NCBI RefSeq assembly: GCF_963666145.1
Contig: NZ_OY762614.1
Location: forward strand, 3,152,501-3,216,500
DNA from: an uncultured Desulfobacter sp.
GTDB lineage: Bacteria; Desulfobacterota; Desulfobacteria; Desulfobacterales; Desulfobacteraceae
Length of the DNA stretch: 64,000 bases
Direction: 5' to 3'
The notes under the pieces were generated by a model. It saw nothing but the letters and a program-made list of their open reading frames with translations. It had not been told where the DNA came from and did no database searches. The translations under genes were made by a program, and so were the position numbers. Below, piece after piece: positions 18,601-27,700 of this stretch; position 1 is the first letter of the stretch, and the number at the start of each line of letters is the position of its first letter.

Positions 18601-20493
18601 CCGGTGTTCGCGGATGACTGTGACCTTCAACCCCTTGACCGCCTTCAGGTTCCCCTGGGTGTCGGCCAGGATCACTTCAAATTTTGCCGTGTCATTGTTG
18701 GGAACCTGATCGGGGTCATCTTCAGTACCGGACATGTTTCGAATGCCCACAAGGGTCCTGGCAGGCCACACCTGCCAGGACGCATTTCTGACCACCGGGC
18801 GATCCCCGGCGTCGTAGAGGCTGACATTGGCGGTGACCCAGTGGGGGGAGGTGACTTCTTTCCACTGATTTTCTACTGCAATAACGCCTTTTCCCGTTTC
18901 ATCCAGGCGGATGTCGTCACTGGTGTATGTGGTGTTGACAATATCTGTGATGTCACCGAATTCAAAACCGGGTAATGTTTTTTTGAACAGATCCCGTGCC
19001 TGTTTCACGTGGATCACGGCATTGGCCCGGCTGCCGCTGGCAGGTGCACCGTAAAGAAAGTCTCCCTGGATGTGGATGGAAAGGTTTTCATCCGGGGATA
19101 AAATTTTGTCTTCGGTCTGGTCAATGACCAGCTTCATACGTTCGGGCAAGAACTCGGACACCAGAAAAGGATAGTCTTCAAATCTGTTCTCTGCATTGGA
19201 GAATGTCACCCGCCACTTTCCTGTGAGTGCATTGGCGGGCAACTGGAAACTGGTGTTGAAATGATTGCCTTTGGTTGGCTTCCAGGTAAACTCCCGGATG
19301 GTTTTCCCGTCGGGCTGAACCACCTCTGCGGCCACTTTGATCGCCGGGGCCGGCCGGCCATCCTGGTTTTTTAAAATACCGTCAATGACAACAGTCTCGC
19401 CGGGACGGTAAATATCCCGGGGCCCGTAGACAAACAGCTCCAGGGGCCTGAACAGGGCGCGACCCACGGTAAATTCCGACAGGTCAAGGGCCGGGGTGTC
19501 CATGGCCATCAGGCTGATATGATTTTTTTTAGCAACAGAGACCAGTGCCAGTTTCTCAAAATGCCCTTTAATCTCGCACAGTCCCTCTTGGTTTGTTGCT
19601 TGCTCAAACAGGGCCTTTCCTTCTTTGTCAAATCCTTTGACAACTGCTTTGTCTATCGGGTCTGCCGATGACAGGCTCTGGATAAAAAACCGGATGGAAG
19701 TGTCGTACATCCTGGCATGGACGCCTAAATCGGAAATGGAGAACCAGGTCATGCGGTAGCCGTAGTTATAATGGCCCGCACCCCGGAGTACGGCAATGTA
19801 AATGCCGGGTGTTTTCAGTTCCCTGATGTGGGTGATGGGGATGTTGACCTGGGTGCGCAGATCTTTTTTTATGTCCAGATCCCAGCGGCCGGTGTAGACA
19901 AGATCGGCGATTTTGGCCAGATCATCGGATCGGTAATATCTCAGATATTTAGAATCCCAGAATTCATCCTTGAAGTCGGTCAGCTGATCGGGCCGTACCC
20001 TGAAAAAATCAATGTCCGCCTGTTTGATGTTCAGGCTGTCCACGGGCAGCCCTTTGGTCAGGTCCGCCGCCAGGATAAATCCCGTGGAACCGAATGCGAT
20101 CATGGGTTGGGCCGACCGGGTGGTTACTTCGTATATGACTTTTCCGGCCAGGGGCTGCCCCTGGGCAGGCATCAGGCCTTTTTCCACATGGATGATATAG
20201 GCGGTGTCCGGTTCGATTTGGGTGAAATAGGCCACCTGGGTATCCTTGGCAAGTATCCAGGCGCCGTCCACCGGGGTGTCGTCTGCTTGTTCAAGAATAC
20301 TGAAATATTTGTTTAAGTCCTGGGTGGTATCCAAAGGCAGAGAAAAGGTCACCGCCAGGGCGTTTTGACCGTCCACGGTCTGCTGGCCGGCAAACTGGGC
20401 TTCCAGCGCCGCGCTTTGGGCGATGCCCCGACCGGCAAAAAGAAGCAGGCATAACCATATTATGGGTAAAAAAAACAGTCGAAAATATTTCAT
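15637..20493 (-). CDS. Bacterial alpha-2-macroglobulin
   Basis: A 1618-residue periplasmic protein of the YfhM family, which traps proteases after cleavage of a bait region. The signal peptide LFFLPIIWLCLLLFAGRGIAQS has no lipobox Cys, so it is probably not a lipoprotein, unlike E. coli YfhM. MG-type beta-sandwich domains fill the first two thirds, including RPLELFVYGPRDIYRPGETVVIDGILKNQDG. The thioester motif is intact: PYGCLEQTVSGFFPH near residue 1140, within an alpha-toroid domain, so covalent capture is possible. The receptor-like end domain is RIFYAVRVVSPGVFKVPPPLVEDMYRP. AAGGA precedes the start. pbpC follows in the same operon. Confidence 0.94.
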   Translation of the reverse strand: MKYFRLFFLPIIWLCLLLFAGRGIAQSAALEAQFAGQQTVDGQNALAVTFSLPLDTTQDLNKYFSILEQADDTPVDGAWILAKDTQVAYFTQIEPDTAYIIHVEKGLMPAQGQPLAGKVIYEVTTRSAQPMIAFGSTGFILAADLTKGLPVDSLNIKQADIDFFRVRPDQLTDFKDEFWDSKYLRYYRSDDLAKIADLVYTGRWDLDIKKDLRTQVNIPITHIRELKTPGIYIAVLRGAGHYNYGYRMTWFSISDLGVHARMYDTSIRFFIQSLSSADPIDKAVVKGFDKEGKALFEQATNQEGLCEIKGHFEKLALVSVAKKNHISLMAMDTPALDLSEFTVGRALFRPLELFVYGPRDIYRPGETVVIDGILKNQDGRPAPAIKVAAEVVQPDGKTIREFTWKPTKGNHFNTSFQLPANALTGKWRVTFSNAENRFEDYPFLVSEFLPERMKLVIDQTEDKILSPDENLSIHIQGDFLYGAPASGSRANAVIHVKQARDLFKKTLPGFEFGDITDIVNTTYTSDDIRLDETGKGVIAVENQWKEVTSPHWVTANVSLYDAGDRPVVRNASWQVWPARTLVGIRNMSGTEDDPDQVPNNDTAKFEVILADTQGNLKAVKGLKVTVIREHREYYWEYKNNEWNWGYNSQFYPVDRFDLDISDQGKAQINVPVEWGGYRLEIKNPATGLTTSKTIWAGWRPEGQGQRDMNRPDRVDLTLDKPGYRAGETARVTIKAPQGGKGFLFVDGADNLLTLPIDIPAQGKEVTIPIDPAWARHDIYVSALVIRPGESREAKLPKRSVGLIQLPLDRTDRRLHVEIQAPEKTEPNRRVDVTVNLTDAQGQPAKHAMVTLAAVDSGILNLTRFKTPDPFGYFFQPRKYSPEIHDIYQKLIEAADGSNAKMRFGGDMATLTRGGDRPSTDVQILAMTQKAVDADDQGNALFHLDLPDFDGQVRIMAVAHTDDTFGSGDKEMILASPIVVQATMPRFLSCGDQGFIMLELNNLTDIVQNITLETDIFGPVSFTGQANYTLALEPHKRKNFKLPITAGPTAGRTHITCRIKGIQGPDVSPEMTKTWFLETRSPYPHNTQTWLKLLTPGQQFSAPAAALNTLVPGTVTVMAGLDSEPPVNLAQHVSELLAYPYGCLEQTVSGFFPHILLSFDQFAQLGVETGTKEDTSKKIRIGIQRLLEKQKSSGAFGLWSSQSPESPWLTAYATHMMVEAVDAGYEVPVSAVKKALTRLVVYVRRPKSIPCPGWSDCTMFRASTRAYSAFVLARVSSLGLADARNVDAYVKANHPTPLGLVHAGTALGLAGDRTKAFEAFDLALRTRRDEERVYCGDYGSNVRDLAAAYYYVTTYFADYKFRGVFLHDLSAELNQRQWLSTQERNSLVMAGAAKLAHPAGAWDADVTVGGKTGTHTGKGSGRVIFTKGTAAKGFTVKNTGKSNLYLDLVLTGYPNTLPAPQSNGVNISRQFLDTNDQSVDISKVTTGDRIIVALKVQSQKQRLPHALVVDMLPAGFELEDPNVSGSFIVDDIKVDGKTISQWHKECNTAHTEYRDDRFITALNLGYSDTCRIFYAVRVVSPGVFKVPPPLVEDMYRPYIRGVGKTVDRTRVNTPDAGKN

Positions 20494-20872
20494 TGTATTG
20501 TCCTTCCTCGGGTTTCCATGGAAATGATTATGCTTCCATTGCTGTTACGAAAACGCAATAAGTGTCTCGCTGTACAATAAAAATCAGGGCCGGGTTGTTA
20601 CTTTGCCGCTGACGAAAATTGGCTTTAATTTACATCTGGGAGCGGTCTGTGGCAATACCCGTTTTTAATTATCGCTTTTCGGGCGTACTTCTTTTATTGC
20701 GTTATCATATGGGCTATGCAATTATTGAAAAAAATCTTAGACAGCACGAAACAGTTCTAATTTTATAAGAACAATGCAACGATCCGTACGGCGAAATATT
20801 TGCGGTGGGATGATGTGATGATCCCTAAATAATAATTAGATCTATTGTCATTGTAAATTATAGGAGGCGTAG
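20494..20872. other. Divergent promoter region, alpha-2-macroglobulin / chemoreceptor
   Basis: 379 bases between two divergent genes. No ORF with coding character is seen. A loose inverted repeat GTTCTAA...TAAGAAC lies at 20754-20772. The chemoreceptor has a strong TAGGAGG site just before its start. Promoter boxes are not clear enough to place. Confidence 0.4.
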
Positions 20873-22591
20873 ATGAATCGACTTTCCATTAAAGCAAGAA
20901 TGTTCCTCATTATTGGTGCGATCCTGGTGCTGTTTGCGGTAATGATCTGGTTTGCCGTATCAGGAAGCAACACGGTAAAGCTGCTGGCGATACAAAAAAC
21001 CGATGACGTGATGTTCAAAGATCAACAAAACAAACTTCAGGTGGCCACACACAGCGTTGCCTTAGCCCTCGGCCACGCAATAGAAAATATTGTGGACAAA
21101 GACGAGCAGATAAACGTATTTCGACGTCATATTAAGGATATTCGTTTTGAAGAAGATAACTCCGGTTATTTTATGATTTATCAGGGCACAACTATGGTCG
21201 CACATCCCATAAAAGAGGAACTCAACGGAAAGGATTTAGAATCCCTGAAAGATAAAAACAATACTCTTTTTGTGAAAAAAATGGCCGAACAGGCAAAAGC
21301 CGGCGGCGGTTTTGTCGAATATGTATGGGAGAAACCAGGCGCCGGCGATACGTTGAAATTGAGCTATACGGAAATGATTCCCGGCACGGATTACTGGATT
21401 GGAACCGGCGTATACCTTGACAACATTGATGCATACGAGGCGGAAATGACACAGGAAATAAACGCCAGAGTGACATCTTCTACGATTAAGATGGTCGTGT
21501 TTGCCGGCATCATTTTTATTTGTATCATCTCTTTGTGTTTAATCATTGTATTCGGCATTGCTCGCGGACTTGGGCTGATTATCTGCAGTGTAAAAGATAT
21601 TGCTGAAGGCGAAGGTGATTTAACCAAACGGGTTGAAATAAGCAGTCAGGATGAACTCGGCGAGCTTGCAAAGTGGCTTAATGTGTTTCTTGAAAAGCTC
21701 CAGGGCATCATCAAAAGACTGGCCAATAACTCCGATCAAGTTGGGGATGCATCCAACGCATTGGCTTCCATTGCCACCCAGATGTCGGCCAACGCAGCCG
21801 ATACACACCATCGTGCCGACCAGGTTGCGGCGGCATCCGAAGAGATGAGTACCAACATGAACTCTGTGGCGTCTGCAATGGAAGAGTCATCGAGCAATGC
21901 CGCTGTGGTGGCCTCTGCTGCCGAAGAGATGAATTCGACAATTAATGAAATTGCAGGTACCGCTGAATCTGCCCGGAATGTCTCCGAACGGGCCAGCGAA
22001 AAAGTGGCTGAAGCTTCGGGCAGTATGGGAGAATTAAGCCAGGCGGCCAAGGATATCAGCAACGTCACTGACACCATCAATGATATTTCCGACCAGATAA
22101 ATCTGCTGGCCTTGAATGCGACGATAGAGGCGGCAAGGGCCGGCGATGCGGGTAAAGGCTTTGCCGTTGTTGCAAATGAAATAAAAGATCTGGCCGCCCA
22201 GACGGCCAAGGCAACGGCGGATATACAAGCCAAGGTTGACAACGTTCAAACAACCTCGGACGGTACCGGGAAAGTTATTTCGGAAATTACGGATGTCATC
22301 AATGATGTCAAGGAGATGGTTGTGACCATTGCCACGGCAGTCACACAGCAGTCCTCTGCCACCCAGGAAATCGCCGGAAATGTTGAACAATTGTCCCTGG
22401 GCATCCAGGAAGTCAATGAAAATGTCAGTCAAAGTACCCAGGTGGCCGGTGAAATGGCCCAGGATATCACAGAGGTCAGTAAATCTTCCGAGCACATCGC
22501 TTCGGGCAGTTCCAGAGTCGAATCAAGTGCGGCTGATTTGAAAAAAATGGCAACAGAATTAAAACAGATTGTAGACACCTTTATCGTTTGA
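20873..22591 (+). CDS. Methyl-accepting chemotaxis protein with Cache sensor
   Basis: A 572-residue chemoreceptor. TM1 is about residues 10-29. The periplasmic region (30-205) is a single-Cache type domain with DNSGYFMIYQG, HPIKEELNGKDL and TEMIPGTDYWIGTGVYLDNID, the pattern of sCache_2 sensors for small organic acids. TM2 is about 207-228, then a HAMP domain with EGDLTKRVEISSQDELGELAKWLN. The signalling tip NDISDQINLLALNATIEAARAGDAGKGFAVVANEI is fully conserved. No CheB/CheR-binding pentapeptide is seen at the C-terminus. It stands alone; the ligand is unknown. Confidence 0.93.
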   Translation: MNRLSIKARMFLIIGAILVLFAVMIWFAVSGSNTVKLLAIQKTDDVMFKDQQNKLQVATHSVALALGHAIENIVDKDEQINVFRRHIKDIRFEEDNSGYFMIYQGTTMVAHPIKEELNGKDLESLKDKNNTLFVKKMAEQAKAGGGFVEYVWEKPGAGDTLKLSYTEMIPGTDYWIGTGVYLDNIDAYEAEMTQEINARVTSSTIKMVVFAGIIFICIISLCLIIVFGIARGLGLIICSVKDIAEGEGDLTKRVEISSQDELGELAKWLNVFLEKLQGIIKRLANNSDQVGDASNALASIATQMSANAADTHHRADQVAAASEEMSTNMNSVASAMEESSSNAAVVASAAEEMNSTINEIAGTAESARNVSERASEKVAEASGSMGELSQAAKDISNVTDTINDISDQINLLALNATIEAARAGDAGKGFAVVANEIKDLAAQTAKATADIQAKVDNVQTTSDGTGKVISEITDVINDVKEMVVTIATAVTQQSSATQEIAGNVEQLSLGIQEVNENVSQSTQVAGEMAQDITEVSKSSEHIASGSSRVESSAADLKKMATELKQIVDTFIV

Positions 22592-22690
22592 CCCCAAACA
22601 GGAGATGTGCTTCACTTCCGCGGCACATATCATCCGGTGAATTCAACGGTTTCGTTCATGGTGTCGTTCGGCAGGTTTTTTCGTTACCGG

Positions 22691-23551
22691 TCAAGGAAGA
22701 GAGACGGTTTTGGTGGAAAGAATCGTTCCTTTTTGGTTTTCATTGTCTTTGAGAACGATTTTTAAATTTCTGCCTGAAAATTTGAAATCATTTGGCAGCG
22801 ATAAAGGCATTTTGACCCTGCGTAAGTCATTGGGATAATATACGGCGGCACCGGAAATCATACCCACTTTTTTTTCTTTTTGTCCATCTTCGGAAACAAG
22901 GTAAGTATCTACATTAACGGATACCGAGCGATTGCCTGTTCGGGTCAGGTCAAGATTGACAAACGGCTTTGGGGTGTTGACGATTTCAACCCCGGAAACC
23001 TCCACCGATGCATCCAGTTCGCCGTAACGGATAAATACGGGCAGGGTCACCCCGATGAGCAGATCAATATCAAAATTGGTTGTATTCTGGTTGTTTGCAG
23101 CGGCTTCTGCCTTGTTCTGTGACGGTGGCAACGTAATGGGAGAAAGACTTAAATGCATCCGGTATTCTCCGTCCGGGATGCCTGCGGGGCGTCTTGCCAT
23201 CAGGCGAATGGTCTGGGCCTTGCCCGGTTCGAGAACTGTTCGGCGCGGCGAATAGCGCAGTATATTTTTCAGCTCTTCCTGGGCCGGGGTTGGATTCTCC
23301 ACTTTTTTGAGCCGGCCCTGGGCATCCATATCCATGTAGATCAGGTCGATCCGAAACTGCAGGGGCTGGTCCCCCGGATTTACCATGGTGATACTGGCCG
23401 TGCGGTTTCTACCCTCCAGAAGAACCCGTTGGGGTGAGACCAGAATTCCCCTGGTACGGGCCTGGATGGTGTCGGGAAGACTTATCGCCCCCAGGATTCC
23501 TAGGGTCAAGAAACAGGCAATACTTAAATGATATCGCAAGAAAATTTTCAT
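22691..23551 (-). CDS. PapD-like fimbrial chaperone
   Basis: A 286-residue periplasmic protein. A signal peptide (IACFLTLGILGAISLPDTIQA) is followed by a PapD-type N-terminal Ig domain: RGILVSPQRVLLEGRNRTASITMVNPGDQPLQFRI, the conserved SPRRTVLEPGKAQTIRL strand, and a second domain ending NLKIVLKDNENQKG. Chaperones of this class deliver subunits to an usher by donor-strand complementation. It is the last gene of the minus-strand fibre operon, after two DUF4402 subunits and an usher-like protein. Its divergence and the DUF4402 partners point to a non-classical (Csu-like or alternative) chaperone-usher system. Confidence 0.8.
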   Translation of the reverse strand: MKIFLRYHLSIACFLTLGILGAISLPDTIQARTRGILVSPQRVLLEGRNRTASITMVNPGDQPLQFRIDLIYMDMDAQGRLKKVENPTPAQEELKNILRYSPRRTVLEPGKAQTIRLMARRPAGIPDGEYRMHLSLSPITLPPSQNKAEAAANNQNTTNFDIDLLIGVTLPVFIRYGELDASVEVSGVEIVNTPKPFVNLDLTRTGNRSVSVNVDTYLVSEDGQKEKKVGMISGAAVYYPNDLRRVKMPLSLPNDFKFSGRNLKIVLKDNENQKGTILSTKTVSLP

Positions 23552-23627
23552 GTTAAAAGCGCTTTCATAGGATTAAGAGGGTTTGTATTAAAGTATCAAA
23601 CTTTTGTTGAATGACGTTTCATGGTCG

Positions 23628-24107
23628 TTATTCAAAAACAACCATGATGACGGCGCTGCCGCTGTAAGCTCCTCCGGCCTGTCCCCTTTGAACATTCAGT
23701 CGACCGCCGACATTCAAATCCAGGACACCGCCGGGGCTTGATCCCCCGGTTTCCGAGAGGATGGAAAAATGATCCACAACCATACTGTTTCCGCCCTGGG
23801 TCAAGTTTGTGCCGGCAGGAAATACCAGGGTACAGGAAAACGGCAGACCTGAACTGATACGGATGATGCCGCTGTTGCCCGGGCTGGAAAGCACGGAAGC
23901 GCCGGCGCTTGTCTTTATGGTTCCCGCAGGCCCGAATCGGGCGTCAATTTCAAAGGTCTCATTGCGGCTTGGGTCAGCAATGATGCTGCCAAAGGACAGG
24001 GCTCGGATACTGTCCACAGTAAGTGCAAACACGCGGCAACAGGGCAGTCCGAATAGAACCAGGGCCGCCCATATCAGGACAAGACTGTTTTTATGCCGCT
24101 TCTCCAT
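23628..24107 (-). CDS. DUF4402 family surface subunit (second copy)
   Basis: A 159-residue secreted protein with a signal peptide (LVLIWAALVLFGLPCCRVFA) and a beta-rich mature part: LSFGSIIADPSRNETFEIDARFGPAG, then SGIIRISSGLPFSCTLVFPAGTNL, ending GGRLNVQRGQAGGAYSGSAVIMVVFE. This closing GG-L-x-V-x-x-GQ-GxYxGS-V-V strand is the DUF4402 signature, seen in pilin-like subunits. It shares the layout of the neighbouring DUF4402 gene 41 bases upstream but is diverged from it. Start ATG 24107 is preferred to TTG 24110. Confidence 0.78.
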   Translation of the reverse strand: MEKRHKNSLVLIWAALVLFGLPCCRVFALTVDSIRALSFGSIIADPSRNETFEIDARFGPAGTIKTSAGASVLSSPGNSGIIRISSGLPFSCTLVFPAGTNLTQGGNSMVVDHFSILSETGGSSPGGVLDLNVGGRLNVQRGQAGGAYSGSAVIMVVFE

Positions 24108-24147
24108 CAAATTCTACCTCGAATCAGGGCCATTCACAATAGATCTG

Positions 24148-24669
24148 TTATTGGTAATTGACGGCAATGGTTCCGGTGTTTGTGTAGGTTCCTGCTGTCT
24201 GGGTTGCACCTATGGAGAGTCGGCCGCCGACATTGATCGTTCCGCTTCCTGACCCGTCAAGCGTTAGGGGCGTCGGTGTTGAATAGGTTGAAATTTGGTC
24301 CACTGTCATGGTGGCAGTGCCACCGTCGCTGAGAACGATTGACGCAGGATAGGTGATGTCCACAATGGCGCTGGGAACGGTGGAGGTCACAGTGATTGTT
24401 CCGCTGGAACCTGCGACAGTTATCGTCGTGAGGGACGCAGTGGTGGGCACGGCAACCGCAGCACTTGCAGAGGCATCAATAATTACGGTATCCACACCCG
24501 CAGTAACGATAGTTCCGAAATTAACGGTTGCATTGGTCACCGTAAGGGCCGCCTGCTGGATAACGGCATTGACCGTAACGGTTGAATTCACAGCCCCCGC
24601 GCTGCCCGGCATGGACACCAAAAGGGCTGCTAACAGCAGTATACATCTGCGAAACATTTTTTTTATCAT
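24148..24669 (-). CDS. DUF4402 family surface subunit (first copy)
   Basis: A 173-residue secreted protein: signal peptide CILLLAALLVSMPGSAGA, then a Thr/Val/Ala-rich beta-sandwich with NATVNFGTIVTAG, IVDITYPASIVLSDGGTATMTVD and the DUF4402 ending VGGRLSIGATQTAGTYTNTGTIAVNYQ. Low charge and high Thr/Val content are usual for the main subunit of a surface fibre. AAAGGAAAT lies shortly before the start. It follows the usher-like gene after 121 bases, which may hold an extra promoter or control element, as a major subunit would need higher expression. Confidence 0.82.
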   Translation of the reverse strand: MIKKMFRRCILLLAALLVSMPGSAGAVNSTVTVNAVIQQAALTVTNATVNFGTIVTAGVDTVIIDASASAAVAVPTTASLTTITVAGSSGTITVTSTVPSAIVDITYPASIVLSDGGTATMTVDQISTYSTPTPLTLDGSGSGTINVGGRLSIGATQTAGTYTNTGTIAVNYQ

Positions 24670-24737
24670 CCCGATTTCCTTTCTTCATTACTCTTTTAGC
24701 CGATTTCTCGATAAAGATATTATTTCTTTTCGGCAAT

Positions 24738-24793
24738 TTAAAAAGATCCCTTAAATTTTTCCTGTCTTCTGGATCGATTAAAAAGATCGCTTA
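24738..24793. repeat. Two 16-bp direct repeats upstream of DUF4402 genes
   Basis: TTAAAAAGATCCCTTA (24738-24753) and TTAAAAAGATCGCTTA (24778-24793) differ at one base and start exactly 40 bases apart, close to four helical turns. The second covers the stop codon of the usher-like gene. The position just upstream of the two subunit genes on the minus strand fits a pair of regulator sites. No matching regulator is recognised nearby. Confidence 0.4.
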
Positions 24794-27700
24794 TAGGGGG
24801 ATCGCCCGCGCATACTGCTGATTTTGAGTCAGTACATTTTGCAGGTCACTTGCAGCCTGAAGGTTTTCGAACCGACCCACCATGACCCTGTACCAGGTGC
24901 CCTTTTGGGCCCCTAAGTCAACCCTGCGGATATACCGGGCCTCATCACCCAACAGGTCGCCGAATTTTTTGTTGATTTCGCTAAGGGCTTTTTGCGCCCT
25001 TTCCGGCTGTCTGAAAGATGCCAGGTGGATACCGATGTCATCCTTTTTCTCAATGGGAATCATCCGGGTATAAGGTTCTTGCATTTTTATCTTCCTTGCA
25101 AGGGATACCGCGTCATTATTGCTTGAGAAACGACCTGCCACAACCCGTTGCCACACCCCTTTTTTCGATCCGAGATCAACTTTCCTGATGGAGAATGGCA
25201 GGTCTTTAAGCAGTGACGGATACTGGGCCTTTAATTCTTCGATACTTAAATTCGCCTTTTTCGTGGTCCGGAACGAGGTTAGATGAACGCCTGCGTCCCC
25301 GTTCTGATCCAAGGCGACTACTTTACAATAGGGCGCTTTCATCCGAATACGGTTTTCAAGGGTTTCTGCTTTACTGCGGTCTCCGGAATCGCTGACCACC
25401 ACCCTGTACCATTGGCCTTTTTCAGGTCCCAGATCTTGTTTTTGAATCGTAAAATCACAGTCTCTCAATAGGTCTGGGTATTGTTTTTTCAAAAAGGATA
25501 TGCCGGCCACTGCCTTTTCAGCAGTCCGATAGGATGTTAGGTGGATGCCGTAATGCTGTTCGGCCTTCGGCCGGTCTGCCGATTCGGGTACGGCATCTAT
25601 CCGCTGCGGCGATTGGGTTGGGATGGTTTTCTGGACCACAGGTGGTGTTGCCATGGCGATTATGTCCGCATCTGTGTCCAGCCGGGACGGCTTTAAACTG
25701 GGTTGGGCTGGTTCAGGCATCGGAATATTTGCCGGCGTGGGCACCTGCTTCTCAACCGGGGCTTGGGCCACTACTTCAGGTGCCGTCAATTTTTTGTGCA
25801 GCACCAGATCACGACCGCTGACCACATCACCGTCGCTTCCAATCACAATTTTCCCCATCCCTTCTGCCTGGGCCTTAAATCGTGCTGTGTCATCCGGGTG
25901 GAGCCGAATCGAATATTTACCCGGGGGCACCTTCATAAACAGATAAAAACCGTCATGCTCTGACCGGGTTTCGTCTACCACCTCACCGTTCGCATCCACC
26001 AGTTGAATCCGGGTATTGGGCAGGGACGTCTTGTCGCCATCTTCCTTGGCAAGGCGGACCACCCCTTCTATCTCACTGGTCGCAATGACCGGGATCTCAA
26101 CAAGTTCTGCATGGCCTGGCCTGGGAACTATGGAGTTGCCTTGTTGGGACGGTTCCCAGAACGGATCCTCAAGCGAGTCTTTCTCCACCACGACATCGGC
26201 GGGGGTGTATTTTTTCAAGCCGGTCAACAGCGCCACCCCGTCTTCATCAGTCTTTGCCTGGGTATACAATTGAGGGGCGCTTACCTTTGCCCCTTCGATG
26301 GGCTGGTCTCCCTCGTCGAAAACGGCATTATTGTTGCGGTCGTAGAACACCCTTGCCGACACCCTGCCGCTGTCTGCACTTTTTTCCGAGGTCATATACA
26401 TTTTTTTGCTCCTGGGTTCCCTGCCGATGGAAGTGCTCACCGCCAGGCTGGCGACGAACTCTCCGTCTGATCCATAGCTCACCTGGGGAGAGAGGATGTA
26501 ATTGCCGTTTTTCCAGTTGAATCTCACGCCGCCTGTCACTTTATCCTGCTGTTCAAGTTCTGCCTTAAAGAGCAGCTCCGTACTGAGTTCGTCCATGGGA
26601 TTGAACTGGGAGGACAGTTCCAGACCCTCTATTTCTAATCTCGGGGCCAGTTCATAATCCAGGGCGCCGCGCACCCGCAGGTTTTTAAAATTGCCTGTGG
26701 CCCGGAATTGTCCTTCCAGTTCCGATGCCTCCCATGCCGGGGTGTCGTTCCATTCCAGCCGGTTGTTCAGATAGGTGCTGCCCATGTTTGCCCCAAGGTT
26801 CAACGATAACAGATTGTCGGAGGCTTGTTCCTTCAGGCTTCCCCGGTAGGAGAGGGTATACGGAATATCCGGATATTTTTCCCCGTTTTCCAGTACACCC
26901 GAAACAGAGATGTCGGTTCTTGATTTGGGGGGATCTGCTTCGGAAATATTTTCGGCGATAAAATTATCGTAAAACTGCTGGCTGATCCGAAAATCCACAG
27001 GTCCTGCCTTGGTCTGGGTGCCGGTCTGGAGAAAAAGCTGGGCTGCATCGCCCCCCTGGGTGTCATGAACATAGTCTGCCCCTGTAAACACACCGCCCAT
27101 GGCGGATTTGATACCTGCATTGAGATAGTTATGGCGCTTATTGTTTATCTGCTGACTCTGGACGCCGCCGCTAAAAGAGAGCTGTTCGTTCACCCCGTAT
27201 TCATACTGACCTACCATGCGCAATGAGTCCTGGTCCAGGGTTTCAAAGTCCGGATTGGGATCCACTATGGTGGAATCTTTGGCGGTGACCGAAAGGTGGT
27301 ATTCTCCTTCTCCCTTGCGGAGCATTTCGCTACCCACATTAATACTTTTGGTCTGGGCGCGTTTTTGTCCCTGGGGGCCGTAAAAAATCAGTTCAAAATC
27401 ATTTTTTCCATAAAACAGATCAACCGCTTTGAAGTCGTACCTGCCGTCAGCACCCACCCGCTGGGACCCCACCAGATTGAAGTTCCTGTATATTTCTACA
27501 TCCCATCCCGGGGGAAGATCCCCCTCAAAACGTGTGGTGTCAAAATCCCGTGTGCGGTTGAGTGCCTGGTTGCCGATGGTGCCGCCGGTCTCATTTTGTC
27601 CCGAGGAGATAATGGGGAAGCTTGGCACCTGGACATCTCCGATCGCAACGTGGGTGGCGTTCATGGGGCCGAGAAGATTGCCTTCCGGGTCGCCTCGCTC

